A stretch of DNA of 64,000 nucleotides from assembly GCA_013399895.1 (NCBI GenBank), contig VXBA01001649.1, forward strand, positions 518,180 through 582,179, given 5' to 3'. Below the pieces are notes generated by a model. It worked only from the letters and a program-made list of their open reading frames with translations, did no database searches and was not told the DNA's origin. The position numbers and the translations under genes are program-made. This document shows positions 39,801 through 49,678 of the stretch, in pieces (position 1 is the first letter of the stretch; every line of letters begins with the position of its first letter). The stretch comes from Serilophus lunatus (Eukaryota; Chordata; Aves; Passeriformes; Eurylaimidae).

Positions 39801-42800
39801 TCAAAGTATGGGAAGAGATAGGAAGGGATAGAAAATTTGAGAACTGTCCAAGTGTTTGACATTATGGGGGTGTGGTAGGTGTCTTTGTGCTATTATATTA
39901 AGTTTTTAAGTACATGTAGATGGCACCATACCTGTATTTGGAGCTGCCTGTCTCTGTGATCGTTAAAAATAATCTTCACCTTCTTATAGTTTTATTGGTG
40001 TAATAGTTTGAAGTTCCCTATACAGTTTGCATTTGGGACGAATTTGGTGAATGTTTGGTGGAAGACACTTCCTTGAATGCTTTCTGGGAAACATTTGTTT
40101 TGATGGTCTGAGTGCATATCTTTTACTGGAAAAAAATTCCGGTGCCACTGCACTGCCATTTGACTGTGTCTTTTCCATGCAGGGTAAAAAATTTGCTTTT
40201 GTTCTTGTGATAAAGTCTCATCAGTAAGCCTAAAGAGTCACAAGTTGAGTGGGAAGAATGCAGGGTTTGGTACATCTCTCTTGTAGGAAGCTCATTGGGA
40301 CTGGTAGGGAACTTCAGCATAATGTTTTCTGTCAGCAGAGGCACCAACTAGATCTTTTGCCTTTTTGGTTTTGATACTAAAAACAGGTAGGGTTTTTTTC
40401 TGATATTAAGGTAGTTGGATAATCTCACTGCTCTGGTTAAAAAAGTTCTTGGGGAAAAAAAGCCCCTAACTCACAGTTGGCGTAATTTGTAATTCATGAG
40501 TGTGATATCTCTGGGAAGTGTGTCAAACTCAGTGTCAGACTAGCTCAGTTTAAGCATGAATTTCTGGAGAACAAAAATCTTGGACAGATAAAATAAGATT
40601 TTTATCCAATTCCAAAAGAAGCAAGTTAAGAATGAGCGAACTAAAAAAGCAGCTCTTAAGGATGTGCATTTCTGTGTGAATTAAACCAGATGCAGCAGTC
40701 TCCTGACCTTTTTTTATTTTTGTATTTCTTGTTAGATTTTGGTTCTTTAAATTTGCAACGGCACTTGCAATTAGTGTTGGAGCTTTCTTCATACCAGAGG
40801 GACCATTTACAACTGGTAAGAGAATATTGTGTCTTCCACTGTATCATGTACAGTTGTAAGGGGTTTTAAAACAGAAGTGCATGCTGATGTCTTGAAATTT
40901 TAATTACAGCTGTGTATCTATAGCACTTCTCTGTGTTTAGAGACATTAAGACAGGGTGGTAAAATATTTGTGGCTCTTAGCTGGTTTTATTTCTCTTTCA
41001 GTGTGGTTTTATGTAGGTATGGCTGGAGCATTCTGCTTTATTCTTATTCAGCTGGTCTTACTCATTGACTTTGCCCACTCCTGGAATGAATCTTGGGTTG
41101 AAAAAATGGAGGAAGGAAACTCAAGATGCTGGTATGCAGGTAAACGACTGTACTACAATCAAGTTTTAGATTTCATTTAATGTGCATTAAATAAGTTCCT
41201 CACTGAATAGTGCATTTTACCGGAGTGCAAAAGGGCTTCCTCATGCCTAAGTTTTTATAGGTGTATTGATTGAGGGTATTGAGGATGAGAATAATGAGGC
41301 AAAATACACACAGGATTCAGTTTGGGAGTCTCTTGCTCTTTCCTTCCACCTCGATAATGATCTTTTTGTCTGTCTGCGAGAATCCCTTTTATTGTGCATT
41401 TCATGATAGAGTTAGCTGCTTAAACACTTATCTTGGTTCCAATTAGGCAGTAGTCTTTATCAGAGGCCAATTAAGTTCTCAAAATAACTTTCATTTGTTT
41501 TTCTTTCTCTCAAGTTTTCAAGATTGTCTCCAACCTGAATTTAGAACAGCCATCAAAAACATTCATGCACCTGCTAGGAGCACGGGCTTCTTAGCTCCAA
41601 TTAGCCAAACATTCAAGCACCTAAGCTAACACGTTCCCAGTTTTCTCAGATACTGTAGTTCAGTTCCATTGATGTCCTTCTGATGTCAGGTTAAATAAGG
41701 AGTAGCAGAGAGGGGAGCAGCAGTCTCTGTGTAATAAGGTTTATTCCCTGGTTAGCAGGGCATCAGTTTCACAGAATCACAGAATGTGTAAACTTGGTAG
41801 GGGACCACAGCAGCTCATCTGGTCCAACCTCTGCTCAGGCAGGGTCATCCTGGAGCACATTGCTCAGGGTTGCTGTTAGGACCTGCCTCTGAAGGTGGGG
41901 TAACTGAGGTTCTTGTTAATAATAGGTCCCTTAGGGCAGATTAGAGTGAAAGGATACTAACTGACTGGTGTTTATAAATATTTTTATAAAGGTTTATTTC
42001 AGAACAGTTTGGTTGCAGTGGAAAGGAGGTATGTAGCCATTTTGGCTATTACGTGAAGTACAGCAATATGAAAGCATAAAAATAACTGAAGAAAATGTGT
42101 AAGGAAAAGAAAGGTTAAGAGCAGAAAGATAACACAACCTGTAGAGACTTGATAATTGCAGTTTAGGTGTCCGTGTGTCCTTGATCGAGGTGATGGTCAC
42201 AGTTTTGATCTGCTGGGGGCAGGGGAAGCCCACGAAACACAGAGTGCAAATCTGGTGAGATTCGGGTAGGAACGCCCAGGTACCTCCCCTGGGGTGAGGA
42301 GTTTTACACTATTTGATGCAACATTGTGGATCATAAATAGTCCTCTGGTGGAAGGCCCCAGAAAGGAGCCTGGAGGCGCTTTGGGCATCTTTGGTGGTTT
42401 ATGGCACCTTCTAAGACATGACAGCTGCATTTCACACCAGTGTGGTTGAGCCAGTATTTGTTATGTCCCATCAGAAGTGATTAATACCTTCTGGCCTAAG
42501 TGTGAATGTGATTATCCCATATGAATGTGAAAGGGGGTGGGAGGTGAGTTTTACAACTGAGCCAGTAGTGTAAGGGAGGATATTGGCATGATAAAAGCAT
42601 TTTCCCAGCTAGCAAGATCTGCTTCTTATTGGCCTCTTCCTTTAATTGGCTCAAACCCCAGCTTGTTGTTAAAGAAAGGTTAGTTTGTTATGGTCATCCT
42701 CTGGTGATAGGTGCTTATCCCCTCTGCACCTGAGCTATTCTTGGCAGATCAGAGGTTGAGGAAGTATTTCTTCAGTTTCTTTTTTAAGCTGTTAGCCAAA

Positions 42801-45800
42801 GTGTGTGTAACTGTTCCTTTCTCTTCCTGGTTGCTGTTAGAGCACTGGAGAGTCAAGTATAGCTTCAGGGTTCCTATGTATTGTTTTCTATCATTTTAAC
42901 TCTTCAGACTATTGAGAACGTTTTACATTTCAGTGCCCAGACCTCTCCTTGTATACTGTATCAAAAACCTGGTAATCATGCCGTGTTATTTTAATAGTCT
43001 CTGTAATTAACTAGTTTAACTATGTTTTTGTCTCTTCACAGCTCTGCTCTCAGCTACAGCTGTCAACTATCTGCTGTCTCTTGTAGCTATTGTCTTGTTT
43101 TATGTTTATTACACTCATCCAGAAGGTTGTTCTGAAAACAAGACATTCATCAGTGTCAATATGCTGCTGTGCATTGGTGCCTCTGTAATGTCAATTCTGC
43201 CAAGGATTCAGGTATGATTATATTACCTCTTAGGGATTTTTGTGTGTGTTATAATATAATCGTGCCCATGACTTAGTTGCCTGACTTCCCTGTTTTGTGA
43301 CTCCTTTCTGTAGGAATCTCAGCCACGGTCTGGTTTGCTGCAGTCTTCTGTGATCACAGTTTATACAATGTATTTGACTTGGTCAGCTATGACCAATGAA
43401 CCAGGTATGTGAAGCAATGCATGGCTTTTTGAGTAACCAGTTCAGCAGTAAATTTGTATCTTCACCTTTTTTGCAAGGCAGCATTAGAGTGGGGTACTAG
43501 AACACATGCATATTTGAGGCAGGACTCCCTAGTTTGTGCTCTTTTCCTCCCACCTGGACTTTCTGTAACAATACCAAAGAAGTCATTATTCCAGAAAGAT
43601 ATGTTCTTCACTTGCTGATCTGGTATGGAAGAATTTCTGCCTATTACTGGCAGGATTGGACTACTCAAAAGCTTAGTGTTTGCAGATTACTCTAAGTCCT
43701 CTGAGGTGTCTGGGAGATTGATCTTCCTACCAAGTTTCACATTTCTTAGGTGACTGAGATGCTACTGATTATATTTTTCCAAACTGAGGATTTAAAGCAA
43801 GTGTTAATAAATGTTGTCAATATTTATTGTGTCTGAAAATAGCTGAGCATCTCTAAAAATGAATAAATTAATTCAGAAATTCTGGTGATTAAAATAAATT
43901 ACCAAGTATTGATTTTGGTGGTTTTAATTGGGTCTGTGACCCTTTTATCTTAACTATGGACAATCTTCGGTGCCTCTGTGTCACAGCATACATGAGTCAT
44001 CTAATTCTGGCAGTGATTATAGGGAAATAAGACTGCTACTTTCAGCTGTTTCATCATTATTACCTGTGGATGCTGTGGGTTGGGAACCCCTGGTAACATG
44101 AGACCAACTTATTAGCACTGTTTTCCAACTCTGGAGATGACTCTTACGCCATCTATAGAATATACAATTGTCAAACTTGCTTTCTAGCAGTAGAATTTCT
44201 AAAGCTTAATATGCATAGATTTTTGTTGCATCCAATTACATGAGATGGAATGGTAAATCAGTTGATGTATGCCTTACGTAAGTTTAAAATCCTTTTATGT
44301 GCTCAAAGAGACAGATTTTTATGCCACAGTGCTTTAGAGAGACTCAATAGACTAAAATTAGATTCAAAGCTTTTTTTACTTCAGGACTATCACAGCCATG
44401 AAGTTTCTGTTACCGTGTGTTCAGCATGGAAATGTGCTATTAAATATTTGTCCTGTTCTCGTTTTATGGAAGTTCTAATGCAATTTCCCTCACAGATAGG
44501 CGCTGTAACCCAAGTTTGCTGAGCATCATTGGTTACAACAGCACCACCATTCCAACCCAAGGTCAGGTGGTGCAGTGGTGGGATGCACAAGGAATTGTCG
44601 GACTGGTTTTGTTTTTGCTGTGTGTTCTCTACTCAAGGTAAGATTCCTTAAAAAAAAATAAAATTGTATTTTTGTTCTTGGATACTAAATTATTTGTGTA
44701 ACTGTACCATGTCCTTTCCTGTTAAATAACAGCATCCGAACATCCAACAACAGCCAAGTTAACAAGCTGATGCTGACTAGTGATGAATCAACACTGATAG
44801 AGGATGGAATGCCCAGGAGTGATGGCTCCCTTGATGATGGAGATGATGTTCACCGAGCCATAGATAATGAGAGGGATGGAGTTACTTACAGTTACTCCTT
44901 CTTTCACTTCATGCTTTTCCTGGCATCACTGTATATCATGATGACACTCACCAACTGGTACAGGTATTTATGTTTGATAATATGTTGTGCTCATAATGAG
45001 CATACAAGATGCCATCTTTTCCTGGACAAGGAGGCACAAGTTGTGTGCTCTGGAATCTAGGTCTTGAATGGGCCTTCTCGAGGGAAGTATACTGTCTAAG
45101 CTATATTTAGGGACTTGAATTTCAAAATTGGGCGTAGCCAACCTTGTCCACAAGTGCCTGTTGTATTTTCTAGGATAATTCTTGTGATTCACTGGACTGC
45201 TGAAATACATCCTGCTGAAGTGAACAGGATAAAGTCTTAAATTGTATAACGACTAAAAATCAGTAAACACTAGGCCTGGTATAGAGAGATAGAAAAAGGA
45301 GAGGTAGGACGTGTTACATCAACGGGTCAAGGGATATCCCATCTCCCCACCACTGGTGACTCTGCACCTGGAGTCCTGGGTACAGTTCTGGGCTTCCCAC
45401 TTTGGACATATTGGAGAGAGTCCAGCAAAGGGCCACAAAGATGATGAAGAGACTGGAGCATCTGTTGGGAGAGGCTGAGAGAGCTGGGACTGTTCAGCCT
45501 GGAAAAGATAAAGCTCAGGGGGTTCTCATCAATACATATAAAAATACCTGAAGCAAGTGTACAAAGAAGACAGAGACGGGTCTGCTCAGTGACAGAACCA
45601 GAGGCAAAGGGCACAAACTGAAATATGGGAGGTTCCCTTTGAACAACAGGAAATACTTTTTCATTGCAAGGGTGACTGAGCACGGGGCACAAATTGCACA
45701 GGGAGGTTGTGGAGACTCCATCCTTGGAGGTACTCAGAAGTCATCTGAGGCAGCTGGCTTTAGGTGTCTCTGCTGGAATAGGGGTGTTGAATCAGAGAAC

Positions 45801-46530
45801 GTTCCGAGGTCTCTTGCAACCTCAGCTGTTCTGTGACAGGGCCTGGTGAAAAAAAATTGTCTGCTTCTTTAAAAAGCCCTCACAATAAAATTTTCCTCTG
45901 TGTTGTTAGCTGCTAGAGCTGATGTTCTTCAGAATTTAAAAATATAAATTATTGTTTCTAGTTAATTGACAAAGGACAATTCGTATCAAAATAGCAATAC
46001 TAGAAAGTCCACTGCTGTGGACTTGATTTGTCGTCCTGCTTGGATCAGTATGATATCAAGATGATTATTTAATACGTTACTTTTATCTCTGAGGGCTATC
46101 AATTTACTGCTTTTCTGCAGATTTGCTTATAAAGTCCTTGTAATCATTTCTCCTTCTTGACAGGCTTAGTATTTTTGTGCTGCTGTTGTTTTCCACCTTC
46201 CTGTGACACCAAGTTACAAATGGTGTTCTTGTACAGACTGGTGTGAACTGCCTGGATGAAGGGCAGAGATGTCCTTTGAGGTGTGAAAATGATCTACTGT
46301 GAAAACATTGTTAAAGGGTGGCTTAGTAGGCAAGTATGTCCTACTGAAACAAAAATTGCAAATTATCTTTTTCCTTTGCCTTTTTTCACAGTCCGGATTC
46401 TACTTACGAGACAATGACCAGCAAGTGGCCGTCTGTCTGGGTGAAGATATCCTCCAGCTGGATTGGCATTGTGCTCTACGTGTGGACTCTGGTTGCTCCG
46501 CTGGTTCTTACAAACCGTGACTTTGACTAA
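30328..46530 (+). CDS. SERINC1: Serine incorporator 1, ten coding exons, 461 aa
   Basis: A multi-pass membrane protein of the SERINC/TDE1 family, linked to phosphatidylserine and sphingolipid synthesis and, for relatives, lipid scrambling and virus restriction. Coding exons are 30328-30366, 35933-36094, 37627-37820, 40736-40815, 41002-41139, 43042-43211, 43314-43404, 44496-44637, 44733-44963 and 46392-46530. All junctions are GT/AG and the frame is continuous over 1386 bases. The N terminus ([13 protein letters not shown]) is followed by a Cys-rich [14 protein letters not shown] stretch at residues 16-29, a first membrane helix near 38-58, [17 protein letters not shown], and PRSGLLQSS near 265. 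An acidic cytosolic loop follows (about 350-390), then the family C terminus VLTNRDFD. Human SERINC1 has 453 residues; extra length is in the exon 3 loop. The tail-to-tail HSF2 neighbour confirms SERINC1 over SERINC3, although two segments look SERINC3-like. The start codon is the first ATG in a CpG-island exon and matches the family N terminus. Confidence 0.96.
34150..34375 (-). mobile_element. CR1 LINE 3' fragment, inverted, in SERINC1 intron 1
   Basis: The order of blocks matches a CR1 3' region read in reverse. These are GGTCACCTGGTCCATC, CACCAGTGGTGGAGACTGTA, CTTGTGGAGGTTGTCACTG and CTCACTGTAAACAGTTTC. The copy is old and lacks a clean terminal repeat. Confidence 0.75.
35933..36094 (+). 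CDS. SERINC1: SERINC1 coding exon 2
   Basis: 54 codons (residues 14-67) after a CT-rich tract and AG. It encodes the Cys-rich segment, two overlapping N-glycosylation sequons (NNST) and the first membrane helix. The donor is GTCAGG, phase 0. Confidence 0.96.
36771..36796. other. Assembly gap of 26 N in SERINC1 intron 2
   Basis: A run of N between a T-rich tract on the left and a CCTCCCCCCCCCCCCC tract on the right. The flanking homopolymers probably caused the gap. True length is unknown. Confidence 0.99.
37247..37388 (+). mobile_element. CR1 LINE 3' end fragment in SERINC1 intron 2
   Basis: It contains CCCATTCCTGGAAACATTCA, AATGTCCCTGCCCATGGTAG and GGGTCCCTTCCAACC, and ends ATTTTATGATAAG. 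It is a diverged CR1 3' tail in + orientation, ending about 240 bp before SERINC1 exon 3. Confidence 0.9.
37627..37820 (+). CDS. SERINC1: SERINC1 coding exon 3
   Basis: 194 bases, residues 68-132. It starts IPGFCDGG and carries the [10 protein letters not shown] block and the [14 protein letters not shown] helix. The loop between IPGFC and VLVGY is longer than in human SERINC1. The donor is GTAAGG after GG, phase 2. Confidence 0.96.
40736..40815 (+). CDS. SERINC1: SERINC1 coding exon 4
   Basis: 80 bases encoding [18 protein letters not shown] and PEGPFTT, a membrane helix and a short loop. Acceptor TTGTTAG, donor GTAAGA, ending in phase 1. Confidence 0.96.
41002..41139 (+). CDS. SERINC1: SERINC1 coding exon 5
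   Basis: 138 bases encoding [17 protein letters not shown] and the highly conserved [17 protein letters not shown] block. The donor is GTAAAC, phase 1. Confidence 0.96.
41770..41886 (-). mobile_element. CR1 LINE 3' end fragment, inverted, in SERINC1 intron 5
   Basis: It opens with CACAGAATCACAGAATGTG and contains CTCATCTGGTCCAACCTC and GCAGGGTCATCCTGGAGCAC. This is the reverse complement of a CR1 3' end. Confidence 0.88.
41965..42436 (-). mobile_element. LTR-like block (solo LTR candidate) in SERINC1 intron 5
   Basis: On the - strand the block opens TGTGAAATGCAGCTGTCATG and later has an ACTATTTATGATCC stretch like a weak TATA region. It closes near CTGAAATAAACC, resembling an LTR polyadenylation signal. 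Length and layout suit a retroviral LTR next to a CR1 end. No clear target-site duplication was found, and the left edge is uncertain. Confidence 0.4.
43042..43211 (+). CDS. SERINC1: SERINC1 coding exon 6
   Basis: 170 bases (residues 205-261) with two membrane helices and the Cys-containing loop [12 protein letters not shown]. The donor is GTATGA, phase 0. Confidence 0.96.
43314..43404 (+). CDS. SERINC1: SERINC1 coding exon 7
   Basis: 91 bases encoding [20 protein letters not shown] and [10 protein letters not shown]. It is separated from exon 6 by a 102-base intron. The donor is GTATGT, phase 1. Confidence 0.96.
44496..44637 (+). CDS. SERINC1: SERINC1 coding exon 8
   Basis: 142 bases, starting [15 protein letters not shown] and ending with the [15 protein letters not shown] helix. 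The DRRCNP start resembles SERINC3 (DRSCNP) more than human SERINC1 (ETNCNP). The donor is GTAAGA, phase 2. Confidence 0.96.
44733..44963 (+). CDS. SERINC1: SERINC1 coding exon 9
   Basis: 231 bases encoding [20 protein letters not shown], an acidic cytosolic loop and the [18 protein letters not shown] helix. The donor GTATTT follows CAG, phase 2. Confidence 0.96.
45310..45838 (+). mobile_element. CR1 LINE 3' portion in SERINC1 intron 9
   Basis: Typical CR1 3' blocks in order are GGGTACAGTTCTGGGCTTCC, AGGGCCACAAAGATGATGAA, GGACTGTTCAGCCTGGA, GGCACAAACTGAAATATGGG, GGGAGGTTGTGGAGACTCC and TTGCAACCTCAGCTGTTCTG. It is a moderately diverged dead copy. Confidence 0.92.
46392..46530 (+). CDS. SERINC1: SERINC1 coding exon 10 with stop
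   Basis: 139 bases: [19 protein letters not shown], then the last membrane helix and VLTNRDFD before TAA. The first half differs from the human SERINC1 counterpart but is close to SERINC3. Confidence 0.95.
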
Positions 46531-47961
46531 GCAGTGTTGCTCTCTAGGGAGACTGTCAGCTTCACCGTGTCTTTGAAACAAACAGTATTCTGGATAATAA
46601 TGCAGTTGTAAATATGTATGTGTGTGTGCGTGTGCTGTCCACATAGTATACCCTGCTTTATTCTGCATGATTACCTTGACCATGTCATTGTCATTTCACT
46701 AAATGACATTTTCTAGCTGAGCTCAGTAATTGCTGTAATGATGGTTTTCATAGGATTACTCCTAGATTGAATGCTTTGGGAGCATGAGATGGAAGATCAA
46801 GAAGTTTGGGAAGTACATTTTTCCCCCTCAATTGCATTAAGTAGTTGTAGGAAAAAGCACAAGTGTTAATTAGGGTCACTAAACAGTGCTAGGTCAGGTT
46901 TTACAAGTAAAGGAGGGGCTGCCTTTGATCCTTGTTGCCTTGATTCCAAAGCCTCAAGTAAGCATTGTTAGACTCAAAAGTGGAGCACCTTGGAGTTTAC
47001 TGCACGTCTTGCAGCACTTTGGCACTAACAGCCTGACCTTCCCCGTGTTGAAAGCAGCAGTACCTTTACCACAGATGCGAGATGGGGAAACTTGCACCTG
47101 GAGCTGCAGAGGAGCCAGTGTTCTCGGTGGTGCTTCTGGGTCCAATGCATCCCATTGCAGACAGGAGGACAGGCACTCTGGGTAAAAATACCCTCAGAAT
47201 ATGCTCAGAAGCATGTTTTTAAGGCACCTGTTTACAATGTGCATCTATGTATTATTATTTAAGTAGTTTAAATGGGATAACTGTGCTGTAATTTATTGCT
47301 GTTTCGTGTGCCACTTCTTCTTGGCTAAGCTACAATCACAGCATTTGCAAGGAGCTGAGTGGTGAAAGCTGTGTAAGCCCTTTAAAGAAATTTTTTGAGT
47401 ATTGTGATTAGAAAAAAGTGGAAGGAACACTGAAATGACAGTAACTAAAGGAGTGGGTTTGCATTTACTGAGGCTTCAACTAAAGTGTTTCTTAAAATAT
47501 TTGGGGCTCTAAATCTTGCAATCTTTTACCGTATTAGGTATTTTCCTTGTTGTCCGTTGCCAGAGATGAACTTGAGCCTAGAAAGTCTAAATCTAGGCAT
47601 GAGGTAAGACATCTGTTTGATTACAATACTATAGCTCCTGGGCAGTTACAAAATTGTACATGCTTTTGTGCTTGCTGCTTTGTAACTTAAGTACATAAGC
47701 CGCAATTATTTCTCTTGTTACTTGTTACAACTTGAGACTAGAGCATAGTGACTGGGAGTGACCCTGGATCTTGGAGCAGATGTGCTCATCTCTTACTGTG
47801 GTGTTTTTAACTGTGACTTCCTGTTGCTATTCTCCAAGCTTTTAATTCTGCACTGAACACTGACATTTACTGCAAAAGTCTGACATGTCAGTCAAACTTG
47901 AGATGGTAATAGAAAGAGTAGCAAAGGCTTGTAATAATTTCGAATATGTTGTTACCTTATT

Positions 47962-47971
47962 AATAAATAAA
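47962..47971 (+). terminator. SERINC1: Proximal SERINC1 poly(A) signals
   Basis: Two overlapping AATAAA hexamers (AATAAATAAA) lie about 1.43 kb after the stop codon. They suit the short transcript end. Confidence 0.6.
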
Positions 47972-48633
47972 TTTGGATGAAGGTATCCCATGACTTCTGG
48001 TGTTTCATAATGCTGCCAGGTGTGGTTAGCGCAAGGTTTTGTGTTACATTCTCACCTCTCTTCTGAAGATGCTTTATAGTACTGTCAGAGTCAGAGCAGT
48101 AATAGCTGATAGTGCTGCAGAGCACACCTGTAGGGCAGCAAGTCCCCAGCAACTTGGGAGTGGAACCCCCTGGATGAGGTTTTTTTGACAGTTCTGTGCC
48201 CTTTGCAGCCGTCTGCAAACAAACATGCCTTGCACTTCTGACTGCATTCCTGCTTCATCAGCTGCTGCTGCTGCTGCAGCATTGGATTGCACTGCACCTC
48301 TTCAAATTCTGTAAAACACCTCAGCATCAGTTCTACTACAGCAGTTCTTGACTTCATTTTGACTTGCTATTTATACAGAGATGAGGAGCTCAGGCTGAGA
48401 TGAGTGTGTCAGCTCCCCATTCAAACCTCTCTTGCTCTTTATCACAACTACAGAAAGTCACTTCAGCAGCTGTGAGAGGCTGCAGTGAATGCAGCAATGG
48501 ACAAACACCTCTGAGGTGGTGTAGAGCTCCTCCACTGGAAGGAATTCCCATTAAGAAATCAAGAGGAAAACACCTGTTGTGTATTACTGCTGGAAAAGTT
48601 TGCTGCATTAGGTACTTGTTTTAGAGGCTTGTA

Positions 48634-48639
48634 AATAAA
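48634..48639 (+). terminator. SERINC1: Distal SERINC1 poly(A) signal
   Basis: AATAAA in GTAAATAAACTTTTATG, about 2.1 kb after the stop and just before the convergent HSF2 end. Confidence 0.5.
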
Positions 48640-48779
48640 CTTTTATGCTCAGAGATAAACTATTTCACAACACTTGTGGACATAAGCAGACCTTGCACAG
48701 CTAACAAGACACAAAAACCAGAAGCTGTTAAATCTATCTGCCTGGCATATGGAATAAGGAGACAAACTCTTTAACAAGT

Positions 48780-49388
48780 ATCACACTTAAGTAACATTTA
48801 TTTTATCAGCGTAGATGGTCCAAGTTAAAAGTACTCATGCAGTCATGGGGCCTGGCAGCTGTCAAGAACTTTTCCCCAGTTTGTGCTATGTGTGAGCACT
48901 TCCACTGAAGTGAAAGTAAGGCAGAACCAAGGCACTTTGTTCCCAGTTCAAGCAGGGAAAAAAAAAGCCTACATCAGGTCCTGGTCCCCCCACCCCAAAA
49001 AAGCCTCATGTGTTAAAACAATGCTGTAAAAAATAAAAAAAACAAACCCAAAATATAGAAAGTCAGTGCTCCCTAACCATACACTACTACCTTATGCCAT
49101 CATATGCAAGACTGGGAGTATAAGAAACCATAAACCAAAGCTCACTACTGACAAGTGTTTCAATGTGTGTAACACAAGTGTTCACTGCAATGCAGGAGTC
49201 TGACTCAGTACTGCCAGACCTGCCTGGTGGCTTGTCTAATGGTGTAAGCTAAACAACTGTTTGTAGGAAAGGTACTTTAGATTTCACATGTCTGGTTACA
49301 TAAAACAGTGATTTACAAAAAACTCATACCAAACAATATTCTAAATAAATAGTTCATCTTCATGACTATATACAGAGTCCCCCTCACA
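48780..49388 (-). other. HSF2: HSF2 3' untranslated region
   Basis: About 600 noncoding bases between the TGA stop (49389-49391) and the predicted cleavage site. No repeat was recognised in it. Confidence 0.65.
48797..48802 (-). terminator. HSF2: HSF2 poly(A) signal
   Basis: TTTATT on the + strand is AATAAA on the - strand, about 590 bases past the HSF2 stop codon. Cleavage would fall near 48780, about 120-150 bp from the distal SERINC1 end. Confidence 0.65.
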
Positions 49389-49678
49389 TCAGTTATCCAA
49401 AAAGGACATATCTGTGTCCATGGGTGCTGGGGCAAGTTCACATAGGTAGAACAGCGTGGCTTCGCTCGCCTCTGCCTCTGTCAGTGGCTCCAGCCTCACC
49501 AGTTTGCTCTGGGTCGGCTCAGGATCCAGGCTGCTCTCCAGGAGCTCATCCCCTTCCAGGGATTTGTCAACAGTGGAAGGAGTTTCAGCTGTGAAGCTCC
49601 CACTCTCAACAGCAGAGCCTGGGTTCCCATCGAGGAATGCAAGGAGTGGAAATGCAGTGTAATGTATCAGCTGCTTAT
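49389..49678 (-). CDS. HSF2: HSF2 exon 13 with stop
   Basis: 290 bases from KQLIHYTAFPLLAFLDGNP through the conserved SSLDPEPTQSKLVRLEPLTE and ATLFYLCELAPAPMDTD to a TGA stop. This is the C-terminal activation region. Confidence 0.96.

Larger units (their letters stand above)
46531..48660 (+). other. SERINC1: SERINC1 3' untranslated region
   Basis: Noncoding sequence after the TAA. It includes a TG-rich run at about 46617-46635 and a short CTG/CAG triplet run near 48260-48278. Two sets of polyadenylation signals lie at 47962-47971 and 48634-48639, so a short (about 1.45 kb) and a long (about 2.1 kb) UTR are possible. Confidence 0.7.

Noticed and set aside
48259..48278. CTG/CAG triplet run in the SERINC1 3' UTR
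   Set aside because: Only about five or six repeats, well within ordinary simple-sequence length.
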